DNA from: Duganella aceris
GTDB taxonomy: Bacteria; Pseudomonadota; Gammaproteobacteria; Burkholderiales; Burkholderiaceae_D
Length of the DNA: 64,000 nucleotides
Assembly: GCF_011090165.1 (NCBI RefSeq)
Contig: NZ_JAADJT010000018.1
Span: 2,254-66,253, forward strand
Direction of reading: 5' to 3'
The notes beneath the pieces were generated by a model, which made no database searches, had not been told where the DNA came from, and saw only the letters and a program-made list of their open reading frames with translations. This document shows positions 51,452 to 60,700 of this stretch, one piece after another (within the stretch, counting starts at the first letter, position 1; each line of letters starts with the position of its first letter). A program made the position numbers and the translations under genes.

Positions 51452-52696
51452 ATGAACGCCAAGCTCGATACGACCGCCGCCACCCGTCCTGTGACTCGTC
51501 AGACCTTCGACGACGTCCTGGTGCCTACGTACGCACCTGCGGCGATGGTTCCGGTCCGAGGCGCTGGCCTGGACCTGTGGGACCAGAATGGCAAGCATTA
51601 CCTGGACTTCACCTCCGGCATCGCGGTCGCGGCGCTGGGCCACTGCCACCCGGGCGTGGTCGAGGCGCTGACGCGCCAGGCCAACACCCTGTGGCACCTC
51701 GGTAACGGCTACACCAACGAGCCGGTGCTGCGTCTGGGCCTGGCGATCACCGAAGCGACCTTCGCCGACCGCGCCTTCTTCTGCAACTCCGGCGCCGAAG
51801 CCAACGAAGCGGCGCTGAAGCTGGCGCGCAAATACGCGCATACCAAGTTCGGTCCGCACAAGTCGCGCATCGTGTCGTGCTACCAGTCGTTCCACGGCCG
51901 CACGCTGTTCACCGTGTCGGTCGGCGGCCAGTCGAAGTACACCGAAGGCTTCGAGCCGCTGCCGCCGTCGATCGACCATATCGTTTATAACGATATCGAG
52001 TCGGCGCGCGCCGCCATCGGCGACGATGTCTGCGCCGTGATCGTCGAACCGCTGCAAGGCGAAGGCGGCGTGGTGCCTGGAGATAAGGCCTTCCTGCAAG
52101 AGCTGCGCGACCTGTGCGACAAGACCGGCGCCGTGCTGATCTTCGACGAGGTGCAGTCGGGCATGGGCCGCACCGGCGATCTGTTCAACTACATGAGCTA
52201 CGGCATCGTGCCGGACGTGCTGACCTCGGCCAAGGCGCTGGGCAACGGCTATCCGATCGCGGCGATGCTGACCACGCACGAACTGGCCGCCACCTTGAGC
52301 GTCGGCTCGCACGGCACCACCTACGGCGGCAACCCGCTGGCCGCGACCGTGGCGCTGACGGTGCTGGAGACCATCAACCAGCCGGCCTTCCTGGCGCGCG
52401 TCAAGGAAGCCGGCGCCAAGCTGCGCTCGACGATGGAACAGCTGATCGCCGACTACCCGCAGGTGTTCGCGCAGGTGCGCGGCGCCGGCTTGTTGCTGGG
52501 CATGGTCGTGACCGACGCGTGGAAGGGCCGTTCGAAGGATATCCAGAAGGCCGCCGAAGGCAACGGCATGATGGTGCTGATCGCGGGCATGGATGTGGTG
52601 CGCCTGGCGCCGGCGCTGATCGTCACCGACGCGCAGATCGGCGAAGCCGACCGCATCCTGCGCCTGTCGCTGGATGGTCTGATCAACGCGGCATAA
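51452..52696 (+). CDS. astC: Succinylornithine/acetylornithine aminotransferase
   Basis: AstC transfers the amino group of N-succinylornithine to 2-oxoglutarate, giving succinylglutamate semialdehyde and glutamate. The 414-residue class-III PLP enzyme has FCNSGAEANEAALKLARKY, HGRTLFTVSVGGQ, LIFDEVQSGMGRTG (PLP Asp), the Schiff-base lysine near residue 260 in TSAKALGNGYP, and HGTTYGGNPLA. It could also serve biosynthesis (argD), since one enzyme often does both; its position as the first ast gene favours catabolism. ATG 51452 was chosen over the TTG at 51437. A strong hairpin lies in the 62-base gap before aruF. Confidence 0.92.
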   Translation: MNAKLDTTAATRPVTRQTFDDVLVPTYAPAAMVPVRGAGLDLWDQNGKHYLDFTSGIAVAALGHCHPGVVEALTRQANTLWHLGNGYTNEPVLRLGLAITEATFADRAFFCNSGAEANEAALKLARKYAHTKFGPHKSRIVSCYQSFHGRTLFTVSVGGQSKYTEGFEPLPPSIDHIVYNDIESARAAIGDDVCAVIVEPLQGEGGVVPGDKAFLQELRDLCDKTGAVLIFDEVQSGMGRTGDLFNYMSYGIVPDVLTSAKALGNGYPIAAMLTTHELAATLSVGSHGTTYGGNPLAATVALTVLETINQPAFLARVKEAGAKLRSTMEQLIADYPQVFAQVRGAGLLLGMVVTDAWKGRSKDIQKAAEGNGMMVLIAGMDVVRLAPALIVTDAQIGEADRILRLSLDGLINAA

Positions 52697-52713
52697 GCTT
52701 CCCCGTTGTTACT

Positions 52714-52737
52714 CTGGCCCGGCGTCCGCCGGGCCAG
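52714..52737 (+). other. Strong intercistronic hairpin after astC
   Basis: CTGGCCCGGC-GTCC-GCCGGGCCAG forms a perfect 10-bp GC-rich stem between astC and aruF. No T-run follows, so full termination is unlikely. It could protect the 3' end of an astC-only mRNA or cause partial stopping, giving unequal expression of astC and the rest. Confidence 0.6.
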
Positions 52738-52758
52738 TCGCATTTTCAAGGAGTCCAC

Positions 52759-53796
52759 ATGTATGTAGTCCGTCCGGTCGAACTTGCGGATATCGCTGCC
52801 CTCGAAGCGCTGGCAGCCGTGCCCATGCCGGGAGTGCATACCCTGCCGAAGACGCGCGAGAAAATCCTCGCCATGATCGAGCGTTCGATCGCGTCCTTCG
52901 CCGCCCATGTCGACATCCCCAGCGAAGAGTCCTATGTGCTGGTGCTCGAATCGCTGGCCGACAAGAGCATCGCCGGCACCGCCGCGATGTTCGCCGCCGC
53001 CGGCTCCAACGGCACCTATTTCTCCTTCCGCAACGACGTGATCCAGCAGGTCTCGCGCGACCTGAACATCAGCCACAGCGTGCACGCGCTGACGCTGTGC
53101 TCCGAGCTGACCGGCTATTCACAGCTGTCCAGCTTTTACGTCGGCGAGCGCGAATACGGCACGCCGGAAGCGGCGCTGCTGTCGCGCGCGCGGCTGATGT
53201 TCGCGGTGCTGGCGCCGCACCGCTTCGCCGACCGCTTCTTCGTGCCGCTGGCCGGCGTCACCGACGGCGACGGCGGCTCGCCGTTCTGGGACGCGCTGGG
53301 CCGCAAATTCTTCCAGATGGACTTCCTCGACGCCGAACGCGTCATCGGCGGCGCGCGCAACCGCACGCTGATCGTCGAGCTGATGCCTCACTATCCGGTC
53401 TACGTGCCGCTGCTGCCGGGCGACGCGCAGGCGGCGATGGGCCAGATCCATCCTTCCGGCGAGCTGGCGTTCAACCTGCTGACCGCCGAAGGCTTCGAGG
53501 CCGACGACTACATCGACATATTCGACGGCGGCCCGATCTTGCAGGCGCACAAGAATTCGCTGCGCACCTTCACCGGCGCCTTGCAGCGCCGCGTCGCGAC
53601 CTCGGTGGAACAGCCGGACCGGGGCCGCGAACCGCAGCTGCGCTACGCCGTGTCGTCCGGCACCGAACACAATTTCCGCGCCGTGATCACGCATTGCCCG
53701 TCGCTGGAATCGCAACTCAGCGTGGCGCTGCCGGTCGACGTACAGGAAGCGCTGCAAGTGGCCGAAGGCGATACCGTCATCTGCGTCAGAATCTAA
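52759..53796 (+). CDS. aruF: Arginine N-succinyltransferase, alpha subunit
   Basis: AruF with AruG forms the heteromeric enzyme that succinylates arginine with succinyl-CoA, the first step of the AST pathway. The 345-residue protein starts MYVVRPVELADIAALEALA and shows the AstA-family blocks LCSELTGYSQLSSFYV, RLMFAVLAPHRFAD, GSPFWDALGRKFFQMDF, and YVPLLPGDAQAAMGQIHP. AAGGAG at a good distance fixes the ATG. It is collinear with the next gene, so the two subunits come from an old duplication, as in Pseudomonas. Gene order with aruG, astD and astB confirms the role. Confidence 0.94.
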   Translation: MYVVRPVELADIAALEALAAVPMPGVHTLPKTREKILAMIERSIASFAAHVDIPSEESYVLVLESLADKSIAGTAAMFAAAGSNGTYFSFRNDVIQQVSRDLNISHSVHALTLCSELTGYSQLSSFYVGEREYGTPEAALLSRARLMFAVLAPHRFADRFFVPLAGVTDGDGGSPFWDALGRKFFQMDFLDAERVIGGARNRTLIVELMPHYPVYVPLLPGDAQAAMGQIHPSGELAFNLLTAEGFEADDYIDIFDGGPILQAHKNSLRTFTGALQRRVATSVEQPDRGREPQLRYAVSSGTEHNFRAVITHCPSLESQLSVALPVDVQEALQVAEGDTVICVRI

Positions 53797-53809
53797 GAAC
53801 GGACACCCT

Positions 53810-54865
53810 ATGCTAGTAGTACGCGCAATCCAAGCCGAAGACCTCGACGCCCTGTACGTGATGGCCACGCAGGTCGGCAGCGGCATGACCACCCTCAAGC
53901 CGGACATGAAGATGATGGGCGACCGCCTGGCGATCGCGGTCGCCTCGTTCGCCGAAACCATCGCGCCGGAAAAGCGCGACTACATGTTCGTGATGGAGGA
54001 TACCGACAGCGGCCGCCTGGCCGGCGTGTGCGCCATCAAGGGCGCGGTGGGGCTGAACGAGCCGTTCTACAACTACCGCATCGGCACCCTGGTGCACTCC
54101 AGCCGCGAGCTGGATGTGTTCACCCGCATGGAGACGCTGTACCTGTCGAACGACCTGACCGGCAGCACCGAACTGTGCTCGCTGTTCCTGCATCCCGACT
54201 ACCGCACCGGCAACAACGGCAAGCTGCTGTCGAAGAGCCGCTTCCTGTTCATCGCCCAGTTCCCGCACCTGTTCACCGAAAAGCTGATCGCCGAAATGCG
54301 CGGCTACCAGGAGGAGGGCGGACGTTCGCCGTTCTACGAAGGACTGGGCCGGCACTTCTTCAAGATGGATTTCGACCACGTCGACGACCTGACGGCGGTC
54401 GGCAAGAAGTCCTTCATCGCCGAGCTGATGCCGCGCCAGCCGCTGTACGTGGCTTACCTGCCGGACGACGCGCAGCAAGTGATCGGCAAGGTCCACACTT
54501 CGACCGCGCCGGCGCGCCGCCTGCTGGAGCAGGAGGGCATGTACTTCGAAGGCTATGTCGACATCTTCGACGCCGGCCCGGTGCTGCAGGCGCGCGTGTC
54601 CGAGCTGCGCGCCATGCGCGACAGCACGCTGGCCGAGATCGGCCCGGCCACCGACTGGGATTCGGCCTGCGCGCCGGAGAGCGTCGCCGCCGAGCCGATG
54701 CTGGTGTCGAACACCACGCTCAAAGATTTTCGCATGATCCTGTCGCAGTCGATGCCGGTCGCCGGCGCCGTCGCGCTGCCGGAAGCGGAGCAGAAGCTCC
54801 TGCATTGCCACACCGGCGATACCGTGCGCACACTGACTCTCAACCCGAGGAAAAACAATGGCTAA
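53810..54865 (+). CDS. aruG: Arginine N-succinyltransferase, beta subunit
   Basis: The 351-residue partner of AruF begins MLVVRAIQAEDLDALYVMAT and carries the same family pattern (STELCSLFLHPDYRTGNNGKLLSKSR is the acyl-CoA-binding region, RSPFYEGLGRHFFKMDFDHV, YVAYLPDDAQQVIGKVH). The C-terminal region has about 15 more residues than expected between the conserved blocks (DWDSACAPESVAAEP). It follows aruF by 13 bases and overlaps astD by eight bases, so expression is tightly coupled. Confidence 0.93.
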   Translation: MLVVRAIQAEDLDALYVMATQVGSGMTTLKPDMKMMGDRLAIAVASFAETIAPEKRDYMFVMEDTDSGRLAGVCAIKGAVGLNEPFYNYRIGTLVHSSRELDVFTRMETLYLSNDLTGSTELCSLFLHPDYRTGNNGKLLSKSRFLFIAQFPHLFTEKLIAEMRGYQEEGGRSPFYEGLGRHFFKMDFDHVDDLTAVGKKSFIAELMPRQPLYVAYLPDDAQQVIGKVHTSTAPARRLLEQEGMYFEGYVDIFDAGPVLQARVSELRAMRDSTLAEIGPATDWDSACAPESVAAEPMLVSNTTLKDFRMILSQSMPVAGAVALPEAEQKLLHCHTGDTVRTLTLNPRKNNG

Positions 54866-56327
54866 CATCAGCAATTTCATTGGCGGCGAATGGCTCGCCG
54901 GCAGCGGCGCCGAACTGGTGACCATCGATCCGTCGAACGGCAAGCAGACCTGGAGCAGCAACGAGTCGACCGCGCAGGATGTCGGCCAGGCTTGCGCCGC
55001 CGCGCGTGGCGCGTTCGAGGCCTGGGCGCTGACGCCGCTGGCCGAGCGCATCGCCGTCTGCACCCGCTTCCGCGATCTGCTGAAGCAGGACGCCGAGGAG
55101 CTGGCGCTGCTGATCGCCGAGGAAGTCGGCAAGCCGCTGTGGGAAGCGCGCACCGAAGTGACCACCATGGCCAACAAGATCGACATCTCGGTTCAGGCCC
55201 ACGGCGCGCGTACCGGCGAGACGCAGAGCAAGGTCGCCGACGGCGAGGCGGTGCTGCGTCATCGTCCGCACGGCGTGTTCGGCGTGTTCGGTCCGTACAA
55301 CTTCCCGGGCCATCTGCCGAACGGCCATATCGTACCGGCGCTGATCGCGGGGAACACCGTGGTGTTCAAGCCGAGCGAGTACGCGCCGCGCACCGCCGTC
55401 AAGACGGTGCAGCTGTGGGAGCAAGCCGGCCTGCCGAAAGGCGTGATCAACCTGGTCAACGGCGGCCGCGACGCCGGCGTGGCGCTGGGCCAGAACCCGC
55501 TGCTGGACGGCGTGCTGTTCACCGGCAGCTGCCAGACCGGCACCGCGCTGCACAAGCAGTTCGGCGGCCAGCCGGGCAAGATGCTGGCGCTGGAAATGGG
55601 CGGCAACAACCCGCTGGTGGTGTGGGACGTCAAGGATATCGACGCCGCCGTGTTCATGGCGATTTCGTCGGCCTTCATCTCGGCCGGCCAGCGCTGTACC
55701 TGCGCGCGCCGCCTGATCGTGCGCGAAGGCGCCGAGGGCGATGCGATCGTCAAGCGCCTGGTCGATGTGGCCAGCCGCCTGACCATCGGCGCATCCAACG
55801 CCGAACCCGCGCCGTTCATGGGACCGGTGGTGTCGTCGGCGGTCGCAAGGCGCCTGGTGCAGGCGCAAGCCGACCTGGTCGCCAAGGGCGGCAAGCTGCT
55901 GCTGGAAATGACGCACCTGCACGCCGACAGCGGTTTCGTCTCGGCCGGCATCGTCGACGTGACCAAGGCGCAGGGCATTCCGGATGAAGAGTGGTTCGGC
56001 CCATTGCTGCAAGTGCTGCGCGTCGCCGATTTCGACAGCGCGATCAAGGCCGCCAACGCCACCGAATTCGGCCTGGCCGCCGCGCTGATCTCCAACGACG
56101 AGAACCTGTGGAAGATGTTCCAGGTGCGCGCGCGCGCCGGCATCGTCAACTGGAACCGTCCGACCACCGGCGCCGCCAGCAGCGCGCCGTTCGGCGGCGT
56201 CGGCAAGTCGGGCAACCATCGCCCGAGCGCCTACTACGCGGCGGACTACTGCGCCTATCCGGTGGCATCGATCGAAAACAACGTACTTGAAATGCCCGCG
56301 AAGCTGTCGCCGGGCATGCACTTCTAA
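54858..56327 (+). CDS. astD: Succinylglutamate-semialdehyde dehydrogenase
   Basis: AstD oxidises succinylglutamate semialdehyde to succinylglutamate with NAD+. The 489-residue aldehyde dehydrogenase has FGPYNFPGHLPNGHIVPAL, the NAD-binding FTGSCQTGTALH, the general-base Glu in LALEMGGNNPLVV, and the nucleophile Cys in SAGQRCTCARRL. Features such as GHLPNGHI are typical of AstD rather than other aldehyde dehydrogenases. GAGGAAAAACA lies before the ATG inside the end of aruG. astB starts 10 bases after its stop. Confidence 0.94.
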   Translation: MANISNFIGGEWLAGSGAELVTIDPSNGKQTWSSNESTAQDVGQACAAARGAFEAWALTPLAERIAVCTRFRDLLKQDAEELALLIAEEVGKPLWEARTEVTTMANKIDISVQAHGARTGETQSKVADGEAVLRHRPHGVFGVFGPYNFPGHLPNGHIVPALIAGNTVVFKPSEYAPRTAVKTVQLWEQAGLPKGVINLVNGGRDAGVALGQNPLLDGVLFTGSCQTGTALHKQFGGQPGKMLALEMGGNNPLVVWDVKDIDAAVFMAISSAFISAGQRCTCARRLIVREGAEGDAIVKRLVDVASRLTIGASNAEPAPFMGPVVSSAVARRLVQAQADLVAKGGKLLLEMTHLHADSGFVSAGIVDVTKAQGIPDEEWFGPLLQVLRVADFDSAIKAANATEFGLAAALISNDENLWKMFQVRARAGIVNWNRPTTGAASSAPFGGVGKSGNHRPSAYYAADYCAYPVASIENNVLEMPAKLSPGMHF

Positions 56328-56337
56328 GGATAGCTTC

Positions 56338-57675
56338 ATGCGCGCACGCGAATTCAATTTCGACGGCCTGGTCGGCCCATCGCACAACTACGCCGGCCTG
56401 TCGTTCGGTAACGTGGCCTCGTTCAGCAACGTCAAGAGCGCTTCGAATCCGAAGCTGGCCGCGTTGCAAGGGCTGGCCAAGATGCGTGCGCTGGCGGCGC
56501 GCGGTTTCGGCCAGGCGCTGTTGCCGCCGCAGGATCGTCCGAACTTCCGTCTGCTGCGCAGCATCGGCTTCACCGGCAGCGATGCCGAGGTGCTGGCCAA
56601 GGCGGCCAAGGAAGCGCCGGTGATCCTGGCCTGCGCGTATTCGGCTTCGCCGATGTGGACCGCGAACGCGGCGACGGTCAGCCCGTCCGCCGACAGCGCC
56701 GACGGCCGCGCGCACTTCACCGCCGCCAACCTGAACAACAAGCTGCACCGCGCTTTCGAGCACGCGCAGTCGGCGCGTTCGCTGCGCGCCATCTTCAAGG
56801 ACGAGCAGCACTTCGCGGTGCACGACGCGCTGCCCGGCACGCCGGCCTTCGGCGACGAGGGCGCGGCCAATCACACGCGCCTGTGCAAGGACCACGGCAG
56901 CGCCGCGGTCGAGATGTTCGTCTACGGCCGCACCGAGTTCGATGCCTCCGCCAGCGCGCCGAAAAAATATCCGGCCCGCCAGACGCTGGAAGCGTCCCAG
57001 GCCGTCGCGCGCCTGCACGGCCTGTCGGCCGGGCGCACCGTCTATATCCAGCAGAATCCGGACGTGATCGACCAGGGTGTGTTCCACAATGACGTGATCG
57101 CGGTCGGCAACGGCAATGTGCTGTTCTATCACGAGCAGGCCTTCGCCGACGAAGCCGGCGGCCTGGATCAGCTGCGCCGCGCCATGGGCGGCGTGGGCGC
57201 CGAACTGAATGCGATCCGCGTCGATACGTCGGCGGTGTCGGTGGCCGATGCGGTGGCCAGCTATCTGTTCAACAGCCAGTTGCTGTCCAAGGATGACGGC
57301 AAGATGGCGCTGGTGATTCCGCAGGAGTGCCAGGAGAACGCCGCCGTCGCGGCCTATCTGCAAGGCCTGGTCGCCAGCGGCAACGCGGTCGATGAGCTGA
57401 TTCATTTCGATCTGCGGCAGTCGATGCGCAACGGCGGCGGTCCGGCGTGCCTGCGCCTGCGCGTGGCGCTGACCGACGCCGAAGCGGCGGCCATGCATCA
57501 GGGCGTGGTGATGACCGAGGCGCTGTATCACACGCTGGTGGCGTGGGTGGAGAAGCATTACCGCGACCGTCTGGATCCGTCCGACCTGGCCGATCCGGCG
57601 CTGGCGATCGAGGTGCACACGGCGCTGGAGGATTTGAGCCGCATCCTGGGCCTGCCGGGTCTCTACGATTTGTAA
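56338..57675 (+). CDS. astB: N-succinylarginine dihydrolase
   Basis: AstB hydrolyses N-succinylarginine to succinylornithine, carbon dioxide and two ammonia. The 445-residue enzyme of the amidinotransferase fold has the starting block EFNFDGLVGPSHNYAGLSFGN, the active-site segments AANLNNKLHRA, GDEGAANHTRLC and HNDVIAVGNGNVLFYHE, and the C-terminal NGGGPACLRLRVAL with the nucleophilic Cys. Start at ATG 56338 is set by the conserved N-terminus. A 108-base gap, the largest in the cluster, follows it before gdhB and may hold a secondary promoter (TAATAT near 57711). Confidence 0.95.
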   Translation: MRAREFNFDGLVGPSHNYAGLSFGNVASFSNVKSASNPKLAALQGLAKMRALAARGFGQALLPPQDRPNFRLLRSIGFTGSDAEVLAKAAKEAPVILACAYSASPMWTANAATVSPSADSADGRAHFTAANLNNKLHRAFEHAQSARSLRAIFKDEQHFAVHDALPGTPAFGDEGAANHTRLCKDHGSAAVEMFVYGRTEFDASASAPKKYPARQTLEASQAVARLHGLSAGRTVYIQQNPDVIDQGVFHNDVIAVGNGNVLFYHEQAFADEAGGLDQLRRAMGGVGAELNAIRVDTSAVSVADAVASYLFNSQLLSKDDGKMALVIPQECQENAAVAAYLQGLVASGNAVDELIHFDLRQSMRNGGGPACLRLRVALTDAEAAAMHQGVVMTEALYHTLVAWVEKHYRDRLDPSDLADPALAIEVHTALEDLSRILGLPGLYDL

Positions 57676-57783
57676 TCCGGCGATTCAACCCCATTTGGCG
57701 ATTTAGTGTCTAATATCACGCGCAGCCACAAGCCCGCGCGGCCCTGCAACACAAAATACTCATAACGTATTGGAGAAGCAACG

Positions 57784-60700
57784 ATGAAACAAATGCCACA
57801 AGACCTGCGCAAACAGACGCTGGATTTGGTCAACACAAGCAAACCTGCCGGCGATGGCAGCCAGATCGCGGCGCTGATCAGCGCCTGGCTCGGCTCCCTG
57901 GATGACGAAGACCTGGCGGGCACCTCGCCCGACAGCCTGGCGCCGGTCTTGTGGGATGGTTTCACCTTCGCTTCCAAGCGCACCGGCTCCGGCGCGCAGA
58001 TCGCCCGGCTGCGCTACGCCGACGGCCGTGGCGGCACCGCCACCGCGCTGCTGATCCTGAACGACGACGCGCCTTACCTGGTCGACTCCATCGTCATGGC
58101 GATGCGCAAGCTGCACGTCACCGCCAACGGCGTATTGAACTCGGTGCTGCCGGTCGCGCGCGACGCGGACGGCGTGGTGACGGCCGTCGGCAACGCCGGC
58201 GACAAGCTGGAATCGTATGTCCTGTGCCTGCTGTCGGACGACCTGTCGGATGCGGAACTGGGCATGCTGGTCGAACGCATCGAGATGGTGTCGCGCGACG
58301 CCGCCGTGGTCCGCCGCGACAAGGCCGCGATGCAGGCGCACTTCAGCCGCATCGGCGCCGAAGCCGCCGCCAATGGTGAAGAAGGCAAGGAAGTCGCCGC
58401 CTTCCTGGAGTGGGCCAAGACCGAAGGCTTCGAGCCGTTCGGCTACGCCTACTACCAAGTCAAGCCGGGCGTGCGCGAGCTGGAACGCGACATCCCAAGC
58501 CGCATCGGCGTGCTGCAGGATACGTCGCATCCGGTTTACGGCACCTGCCTGGCCAACATCCCGGGCGATTTCGACACGCTGTCGAAACGCGCCAACACGC
58601 TGTCCATCGTCAAGGCCGACGTCGAAGGCACGCTGCACCGCGACCAGCAGTTGGACTTCATCGGCATCCGCCACACCGACGCGCAAGGCGCGATCCTCGG
58701 CGAATATTGCTTCGTCGGCCTGTTCACCCGCGCCGCCACCGCCACGCCGCTGAACCGCCTGCCGTTCGCGCGCGGCCGCGTCGCCAAGGTGCTGAGCATC
58801 GCCGGCGTGCGCCAGGAAGGCTTCCGCGCCGAGAAGTTCATCGAGATCCTGGAATCGCTGCCGCGCACCGAAGCGCTGGAAGCGGAGCCGGAATGGCTGG
58901 CGGAAGTCTGCGGCGCCGTGGTGTCGCTGTACAAGCAGCCGCGCACCAAGGTGTTCGCCCGCCGCGACGTGTACGCACGTCACCTGAACGTGCTGGTCTA
59001 CCTGCCGCGCGAGCGTTACAGCGCAAGCGTCGCTTCCGCGCTGGCCAGGACGCTGCAAGCCAGCTCCGGCGCCAACCATGTCAGCTCGCAGACGCTGGTG
59101 GCCGACGGTCCGCTGGCGCGCGTCTACCTGATCGCCCACGGCGCGCGCTATCCGCTGGACCTGGAAACCGACATCCAGCAGCCGCTGACCTCCGTGCTGG
59201 ACGGCTGGCACGATCAATTCTCCGAACTGGCCGACGCCGTGCCGAACGTGCCGGTGCGCGCGCACCTGCGCCGCATGTGCTCGACGCTGCCGATCGACTA
59301 TGTCGCATCGACCGCGCCGCAAGCGGCCTTCCACGATTTGCAGGCGATCCTCGCCAACACCGATCCGTCGCGCGTCGATGCGCGCGTCGAGACCGTGGGC
59401 GACGCCACCACCATCCGCCTGTACTCGGTGGACCGCGTGCCGTCGCTGTCGACCATCCTGCCGGCGCTGCATAACGCCGGCGTGTCGATCGACCGCGAAC
59501 AGGCGCACTCGATCCGCCTGGACGGCCAACGCCACTTCGTCACCAGCCTATCGGTGGACGCCGCCAGCGCCGCCAACCTGGCCAAGGCCGAAGTGGTGCC
59601 GGTGGCGCAGGAATTGTTCGCCGCGCTGTTCAACAACGAAGCCGAAGACGGCCGCCTGAACGGCCTGGTCATCGAAGGCGGCTTGAGCGTGCGCGAAGTA
59701 CAGCTGGTGCGCGCCTACATGAGCTACTGGCGCCAGACCGGCACCCGCTTCTCGGTACGCTACATCGCCGAGACGCTGCGCAAGCAGCCGGCCATCGTCA
59801 AGGAACTGGTGGACGCCTTCCTGCAACGCTTCGACCCTGCGCTGGACGACGCCACCCGCGCCGCCGCGCTGGACACGCTGGCCGCCATCAAGGGCCGCCT
59901 GCCCGCGATCAACCACGCCGACAGCGAAGAGGTGCTGGGCGCGATGATCGACCTGATCTCGGCGACGCTGCGCACCAACTACTTCCAGAACAATCAAAAG
60001 GGCGACAAGATCATCTTCAAGTTCGACACCAGCAATCTGTCGCTGGTGCCGGAACCGCGCCCGTTCCGCGAGATCTTCGTGTTCTCGCGCCGCTTCGAAG
60101 GCCTGCACCTGCGCGGCGGCCCGGTCGCGCGCGGCGGGCTGCGCTGGTCGGACCGGATGGAAGACTACCGCACCGAAGTCCTCGGCCTGGTCAAGGCGCA
60201 GATGGTGAAGAACGCCGTCATCGTGCCGGCCGGCGCCAAGGGCGGCTTCGTTTGCAAGCAGATGCCGAAGGACGCCGTGCGTGAAACCATCGCGGCCGAA
60301 GGCGAAGCCGTGTACCGCCTGTTCATCGCCAGCCTGCTGGAAATGACCGACAACCGCGTGCTGGGCAAGATCGTGTCGCCGGCGGACACCGTCTGCTACG
60401 ACGGCAACGATCCTTACCTGGTGGTGGCGGCCGACAAGGGTACCGCGACCTTCTCCGACATCGCCAACAGCATTGCGGTGGAACGCGGCTTCTGGCTGGG
60501 CGACGCATTCGCGTCGGGCGGCTCGAACGGCTACGACCACAAGAAGATGGGCATCACCGCCAAGGGCGCGTTCGAAGCGGTCAAGCGCCACTTCTACGAG
60601 ATGGACCACGACATCCACGCCACGCCGGTGACCATGGTCGGCGTCGGCGACATGTCCGGCGACGTGTTCGGCAACGGCGCGCTGCTGTCGCGCAAGCTGA

